Shown: positions 57,403 to 64,000 of the stretch, piece by piece
Layout: each line of letters begins with the position of its first letter
How positions within the stretch are numbered: position 1 is the stretch's first letter
Assembly: GCA_903813345.2 (NCBI GenBank)
Contig: CAIIXF020000005.1
Coordinates: 9,861,375 to 9,925,374 of the forward strand
Direction of reading: 5' to 3'
DNA from: Owenia fusiformis
Taxonomy: Eukaryota > Annelida > Polychaeta > Sabellida > Oweniidae
Length of the DNA stretch: 64,000 bases
Translations under genes and position numbers: made by a program
Notes under the pieces: model-generated
Database searches by the model: none
Told to the model about the DNA's origin: nothing
The model's input: only the letters and a program-made list of their open reading frames with translations

Positions 57403-59895
57403 GTTGGAATTTTATTGGACATTGTATATATTATATTTGTGTTTTGTAGTTCGTAACATAACATTGTTCCTTAAGTATGTATAAGTATACTCCCTTATTT
57501 GTTTTGTATTGAATAGCACTTGACTTAAAAATATCAGCTGATTGCGGATTCGTTTTTTCACATACAGTCTTCAATGACCTGGTTACCAGTAAATGAATTA
57601 TCGTAGCATTCACGTTTCATTTCATTTTCAATACAGAGTTGAAAACGGGAACATTGATGTCAGGAGGACAAAAGAAACAAAATGTGACACACAGAATGAT
57701 CTCAAATTTTTTAGACTTAACTTTCATTGAAATTAATGTATTCTAATCAAATTCAGGTTAAAAAAAAGTATGTTCGAATAGACGAGACTTCATTACATTT
57801 TGATAAATTGCACGTATTCAATGTCATTTAGGTGTTAAAAGTCATCATGGTTCTTTTCAAATCTTTTGTTTCATTTGCCATTGTTTGAAAGAGAAAAATG
57901 ATGTTTATTTTAAGTGACTTGATTTGATACCATCATGCAATGTGCGTCACCAGATTCAAGCTTTGAAATAAAAAATAAATAAATCACAGACTATTCATAT
58001 TAATCTACCTAATTTTTGTAGTCTGATTAATAAACCCAATGTAAAAATACATGTATAGAATTTGAATGCTACATATAACATAATAAAGACCTTGTCTGTT
58101 CCTGATCATTTGTTAGAATTAATCACAATCCATCACCCCTCGACTAAAAAATTGGTTTGTTATTTTAAATGGGGGAATAATTTGCTTAATTTTAATTATG
58201 CAAGATATAAACAAATAGATATATATACTGTATATATAACATTGGCAGTAATTTTAGACAGCAATTATCTAGGGTCGTTGACTAACTGATTAATTATAAA
58301 TTTATCTATATTGCTTAAAAACGTGTTACATCTCCGTCTAAATAGTTGACTGGATGGGTTGAGTCCATGGAAGAGATAATATTTTAGGTCACGTTAATAT
58401 TTAACAATTAAACATGGAAATATATATATTGCCAAAAATTTGGAAATTATTTTTTGCAAGATCACCTGTATATCAAGGTAACCTTGTGAACAGGTGTGTG
58501 ATGACCAGACAGGTGTAAATTGTAGTTCATTTTATAAATCCATATTCGTTACAAAATTCAAGTAAATTGTCTGACATTCTTAAATTACATACAATTTTAA
58601 ATCAGACGTCATTTACAGTATGATAGCATTATCTTTCGCTACTTTGATTCTATTTTACTTTCAAAACGTGACAATTGTATGTTATTAGATTTTCATCACT
58701 TTGTTGAATTACAGTCATCATTCCTAGAATTGGCCTCCTTTTGAGGGCATTTTAACCTAAATTGTCTAATTGATTGTCCGACTTTTTGAGGTAACCTCAG
58801 TACAAATTAAATTGGGTTAATCGTTCTGTTTTGTTTTTTTATTTTTTAAGATCTGTATAAGATGTTGATTTCCTCAATGTAACCACATTGGCTTATTTTG
58901 ATGAGTAAATTCTTTATGATTTATGGGTGGTTTGAACTATATATGGGATGTACTCGTTTTAATGCCATTGTGAACATTATATCTATAATGGTCATCATAA
59001 CCTGTTTTAACAGAATTTGACTAAAGTGATGTTTCATGATTTAGGAAAAACTATACTGGAAAATTGAAATTCTGTAAATATTTCATATTGCAATCAAAGC
59101 ATGGCAAACTTGGGTGAATCTACAATAGAGAAAATTACAATTAGAATGACCATTTTCAGAAATGTATCACTTTCAAGAAATATAAAATTCCTAGGTAAGA
59201 GTAACTAAGAAAATAGAAATCCTGTATGCTCCCATACCAAAATTGTTAAGATGTATGGAAAAAAAACATAAAAATGAGACATCTGAACTGTAGAAAAATA
59301 ATGGTCATTGTGACCTGACTTAACGGTCATAAGAAAGGAAAATGGGTTATCTGTCAGATCAATCCTCCTTGTGGCTGTACATACAGGTCAGACCTGTAAA
59401 GATTTCATAAATATGTAAAAGCAAAAGTAAAACTTGTTAGTAAATATTTATAAAATGGATTAACATTTTTAACATTTATAATACATGTATTTATAAAATA
59501 TTTTAACTTATGTACCTGTCATGTTGGATCAAATTTCAAGAATAAAAAGTAGCAAGTTGGAGTTCCCTTGATATTCAAAAGTGAAAAGTTTAAGTGAGGC
59601 TAGATGGAATTTTGATAAAACAAGATGAGAATATGATATGACCAAATTCTATGACATTTGCACCCTGAATTTCATAGTAGTTTCTAATACTGTTTAAAAC
59701 ATTCATATACAGTATACATGTGTAATACATGACTGCAGCTTATTTAAAAATGGAGTGTCTGTATTTTGTATTTGAAATCACATTTCAGTTATTCTTTAAA
59801 AAATCAGTATCTTAACTAATATCATACTCTTTTGTATAGAAAATAAACTTCTCTATATTGATACCAAAATGCTAACTTAATTTCTCTATTTTTAG

Positions 59896-60106
59896 GAGGG
59901 GCCCTGCAATCCTGCTCAAAGCAAGTGACAAAAACAATAGTGGTTGTACCTGGGAAACATTGGGACAATTAAAACACTGTCAGTCATCTTGCATCGATAG
60001 AGTATGATATCATGCCGCCCTCCCGCCACTAAGGCTGATCGATATGGTACTATTAACAAGGGGCCTGGAGTCAATAACAGTAACAGTGGCTTGTGGAAGC
60101 TGATTG
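59896..60106 (+). other. Possible untranslated exon
   Basis: Bounded by an acceptor-like CTATTTTTAG and a donor-like GATTG|GTTAGT, GC-richer than its surroundings and without a long open frame. It could be a 5' UTR exon of the gene at 62.4 kb. Weak evidence. Confidence 0.25.
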
Positions 60107-60465
60107 GTTAGTATCTCAGTTAATGTATTCATAAAGTTCAAGTGTATGTACTGCTGTATTTTGTGTGATATCAATTTGTTTGTACTTTGTACTGATCTGA
60201 CAGATCTGTTTTAACAGGTTAATCTGTATGTTAATGACTTAATTCTGTTTTGCAAAATTGTTTTTTATGTTTGTTATGACTTGTAGAGAAATTAAAATAT
60301 GGAGGTTAATTATTGTAAAATAGGTGCAAGTAGATGGGTGGACTTGATTGGGTATTGTGTGTATTGGCAAGCTCTGGTTGTATCAGTCATTTACCTTGCC
60401 AGCCAATTATGACCTAATTGTGTCCTATCACCCCTTTGGCTCAGATTTAATCTGGTCCATTCCAG

Positions 60466-60661
60466 GTTTAAAAGACGGAGAGATTCTACATTTGGTCATA
60501 GACTTGATGTCACATCGTCATAGACAGACTGACAACGCAACAAAAGGACCAACAGCGCAAAAAGATTTGTGAAACAGATACAACTTGGAGAAAAATATTC
60601 GAGAACAAAATAACCGAAGAAAAAATACTGAAATAATCTTAGAAGAATTGTCACTGCAAAG
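60466..60661 (+). other. Possible untranslated exon
   Basis: Bounded by an acceptor-like TCCATTCCAG and a strong donor CAAAG|GTAAGT; A-rich and without a long open frame, like 5' UTR sequence. Candidate 5' UTR exon of the gene at 62.4 kb. Confidence 0.3.
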
Positions 60662-62373
60662 GTAAGTAGATTATTGAAAATATAGATTAAAAACATATTT
60701 TTTCTTTGGCAATTCATTTTAAAATAAAAAAATAATTGAGATTGTATGATTTTTTGTAGGATAAGATACATTACATAATAATCATAGATTAAAAAATCAA
60801 CTTCAGACATATCAACGACACTGGTGAATTAAAATTTTAAATACATATAATTGCAATTTTTTATTATTTTCATCAGTTGGTAAAATTATTAAATTGTAGC
60901 CTACACAAACATTTTATATAATGCCCACAGAGATTTTTTATTGTATCCTTTGTCATTTGTACTGATGTTGATATTGGGTTTCATCAATACCATATCGCCA
61001 AAGTAGAAAAAATACTATTGCACCTATTAGTATAAACAATATTTTAATTGTTACTTCATTTGCTTCTCTAGATTTTATTGACTTGAGTAAAGAGAATGCT
61101 AAAAACCATTCCTTTAACTGATTAAATATTGGATAACACTTTATTTTCCTTGAAATTTAATTTTTAATAAAACATTAAGGTGTAAATTAAATATCTGATA
61201 TATTTACATTTAATTTGGCAAAACACAATTTTCAAATTAAACAGTATTCTGGGAAGTTTAGCGTCTATTCAGCATCTATTCAGTGAACTTTGTAAATGGC
61301 CTATTTAAATGTGAAAACAGGACATGTACATCTTTTTTTTTTTAATTGTTATCATCGTTGAGTATGTTAAGTGTTCCTCTCATTTGAAGCTGAAATTGTC
61401 ATTATTGTTAATGAATACAGTGTAACATTACCTGACATAAGTATTCTTGTAATATGTAATGTGAATATTGAATTGTACCTCAAATCATTGTTTTTCTTTC
61501 TATGAAAAGGTAAATCAAGTTCATTTTGAAATATTTTACTAACTCTTGCCAAAATTTTGAGATAATACTGGTGACCTTAAAAATAGTATGAATAGCACAA
61601 TAACGCAGATGCGAGTAGGTAGTTACCAGTTTCACCACCAGGTGGCTCGTTCGGGTCAGATAGCATGGTGGGTATAGGAGAAAGTTCCCTTTAACTTAAA
61701 TTACATCTGTTTTAGTGGTTCAATTTTCATATAACCCTTATGTATCTAATAGTTATTCAAATTAAAATATGTCCAGTAAAAGAAAATGTTATCTGTCCAA
61801 TACAAGAAAAGATATCTCACTTTTTGTGATTTTGTAACATGGGGTCTATGGGGAATCAACCCGAACAACAAGTCACATTTTCCAAAAAAAAAAATAATTC
61901 AAAGTTGATAAACAACTTTCGAAACCACATTTTTAGATGTACTTTTACATGTAGATTTCAAATATGACATCACTTTGACTTTTTGAATTTTGAATATTTA
62001 ATGACGTATTTCTACTCGCATCGAGTCTATTAAATTGAATTGATAGACTAAACACCATAGATTTTTCTCCTACGATTTTTTTACATGTGAGGGCACAATT
62101 CAAATTCCATTCAAAATAATAATTTCAAGTAGGATTTCAAATAGGTGAATGCCTTGGTATTATATGAAAGCATATTTCTAGAAGCAAATTATCGCCAATA
62201 AGACAAAACAAAACCATTCACTTTATTACTTCTGCTAATATTATAAAAGATAAAGAGATTTATTGTCTTGCATACATCTACTAATGTCTAGTCTTTCAAT
62301 GTTCTCATACTGTTTAGTGTATCTCCTATTTGGTTTGCATTGATGTTTTATCCATAGGGATATCTATTTTCAG

Positions 62374-62844
62374 AATAATTCTCCCGAGAATATTACAATT
62401 CAAGTACAGCACTAATTAACTGAAGAATCCCTAATAGACAACATGTCCGAATTGCAGAAAATCTTGGCATTTAACAGTTTTGACAAACGACCCCAACTCC
62501 TCCCAGAATTCTTCTTTTCCGAAAAAGATTCAGCTGGACTGAGTATGTACGATATGCCCGATGGTCAGATATCAGTAGCCAATGGTGTATCAGAACAGGG
62601 GGAAGACTGTATCGATGCTTCACAATTTCCTTGTATGGTTTCTGATGTCCCTCCACAGTATGGTATAGGGCTAATCACAACTCAACTAGATGAAGTAAAA
62701 ATATCAGACATTGATGATGCTCGGCAGAAGTTAATAGACAATGTCTTAGAAAGTGTTGAAGCGGCACATATGGACACTTGCGCATTCACAAAACCAAAAC
62801 TTGAAGTAGCTTTTAAAGCATTTGCAGAAAAGAAAATGCCTATG
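62374..62844 (+). CDS. First coding exon, possible NR1-type nuclear receptor
   Basis: An acceptor-like CTATTTTCAG precedes 69 nt of untranslated sequence, then ATG at 62443 in a good context (ACAACATGTCC). The exon is open for 134 codons to a donor ATG|GTACGT at 62844/62845 (phase 0); the rest lies beyond the window. The first 100 residues are acidic and unrecognised (starts MSELQKILAFNSF). The last 35, with VLESVEAAHMDTCAFTKPKL, resemble the start of an NR1 ligand-binding domain such as insect E75 (an AHLETCEFTREK-type motif). No Cys4 zinc fingers precede it, so either this is a transcript lacking the DNA-binding domain or the resemblance is misleading. The exon itself is convincing; the family call is tentative. 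Confidence 0.6.
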
Positions 62845-64000
62845 GTACGTATAGTCATATAAAGCTGTTTTTATCTTGATGAAAACCTATTCTAGAATGT
62901 GTTCATTGTGACAAAATGGATGTATTCTTTGTTCAAAATTTGATTTGATTTGATTTGAAAATTGCAAGTCATATTGGAATATTGTTCTAAATTTCAAAGA
63001 TTGTATTTAGAAAGGAGATCTCCCAAATAATTCACAACTTTTTGATTTCATACATTTTTCTGTCAACACTTGGAAGAGTTGACATATTATTCTGGCCTCT
63101 ATTATTTGGCATCCATCATTTAGCGTTGGTGTTTGGCATCAGCAACATGTAACATGTAACAATTTTGTATTGAAACAATAATGACTTGCAATTTTAGACT
63201 GTGAATCCATATTGACATGCTATGAATTTGATATTTTAATTCTATATTATTTATATTGTATGTGACTAAAAGTCAAATGTAAGTAATGTTGATTCCATTG
63301 TTGCCCCCAGGCATGGACTTATTTGTTAAAAAACTTTTGATTGATATGACTCAGAAATCAAACAGATCCATGTGATATTGGCGTGAATAAACATTACCCT
63401 AAAATATGATATTTATATTTACAGTGTCATTGATTCCCAGGAATAGAGTGACACTGACTAGGCTTAAGTGCTAGAATATTTAAAACCTTCAGCTCTCTCA
63501 TTGGGCATTTATCTTCAAGGAACTAATGATTTTTTTGTATCGATGCATGATTTAGTCTTTGCACTTTATCTCACCTTGATTTATTCCGTGCTAAATGTCT
63601 TAAGATCATGAACACTGTGATCTAGGTGATACGTAAATAGAATGGTATTGTACTCTTATCATGTTAAAATATATTGCAAATCAATCAAAAGAGATCCAGC
63701 ACAACTTGACCCTAATATCAATAAAACAGCTGGTTGCGCCTTTGCCAAGGGTCACCGTACAAGGTACCTGTATTGATGTATGTTTTGTTGAGACAAGCGA
63801 AAAATAGGCCTATGTCAGTTGGAAGTCTCAGGTCATTAAGTAGATTAACTGTTTTATGCATTTATCAAAAGCAACTGATGGAAATAGAAATAAACTGATA
63901 TAATAATTCCGTCAATTTTGAGTGGAAGAATTTGAACAGGTTTAAAAGAAGCGCTGCAATACTGCATATTTAAAACCATCAATGACCACGAGATTTGTAG
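62845..64000 (+). other. Intron after the 62.4-kb exon; nothing recognised
   Basis: AT-rich sequence with no further exon that I can support before the window ends. Confidence 0.5.

Noticed and set aside
60348-60810. Frames of 74 and 104 codons on opposite strands
   Set aside because: They overlap each other and a candidate untranslated exon; no domain or codon-usage support.

Overview
This is nuclear DNA from a bilaterian animal, most likely a marine invertebrate. The genes have GT-AG introns and lie in AT-rich sequence crowded with short inverted-repeat DNA transposons. All recognised genes are conserved metazoan or eukaryotic ones. The proteasome subunit has a third, middle ubiquitin-interacting motif, which I associate with invertebrates and plants rather than vertebrates. 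I cannot name the phylum.

Left part (1-27.8 kb) is gene-rich. In order: the large 3' exon of dystroglycan (+, 3450-6578); EMC3 (-, 8 exons, 10402-15835); UXT, a prefoldin-like protein (+, 5 exons, 16040-19392); PSTK, the selenocysteine-pathway kinase (+, intronless, 19453-20523); and PSMD4/Rpn10 (+, 11 exons, 21859-27557). Dystroglycan and EMC3 converge. EMC3 and UXT start codons are head to head 204 bp apart, with a perfect CLEAR/E-box palindrome and a perfect kappaB-type palindrome between them. PSTK starts 60 bp after the UXT stop, in the same reading frame, with one TGA as the only stop between them. A shared or bicistronic transcript is therefore plausible, and a UXT-PSTK fusion by readthrough is possible.

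Middle part (27.8-55 kb) has no gene I can support. It is a mosaic of non-autonomous DNA transposons: hAT-like (8-bp target duplications), Mutator-like (9-bp), TTAA-flanked piggyBac-like and mariner-like termini, often nested. The clearest nest is 28.9-35.2 kb, where two related Mutator-like elements with exact 9-bp duplications sit inside an older inverted-repeat element whose other arm preserves the uninterrupted site.

Right part (55-64 kb) holds a promoter-like stretch (CCAAT boxes, CRE, GC box), possible untranslated exons, and the first coding exon (62443-62844) of a gene that continues beyond the window. Its last residues look like the beginning of an NR1-type nuclear-receptor ligand-binding domain, with no zinc-finger domain before it.

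The observations most worth follow-up are the dystroglycan with a tandemly duplicated Ig-like/SEA module that keeps two autocleavage-type Gly-Ser sites and a furin site, the in-frame TGA-linked UXT-PSTK pair, and the possible nuclear receptor starting without a DNA-binding domain.
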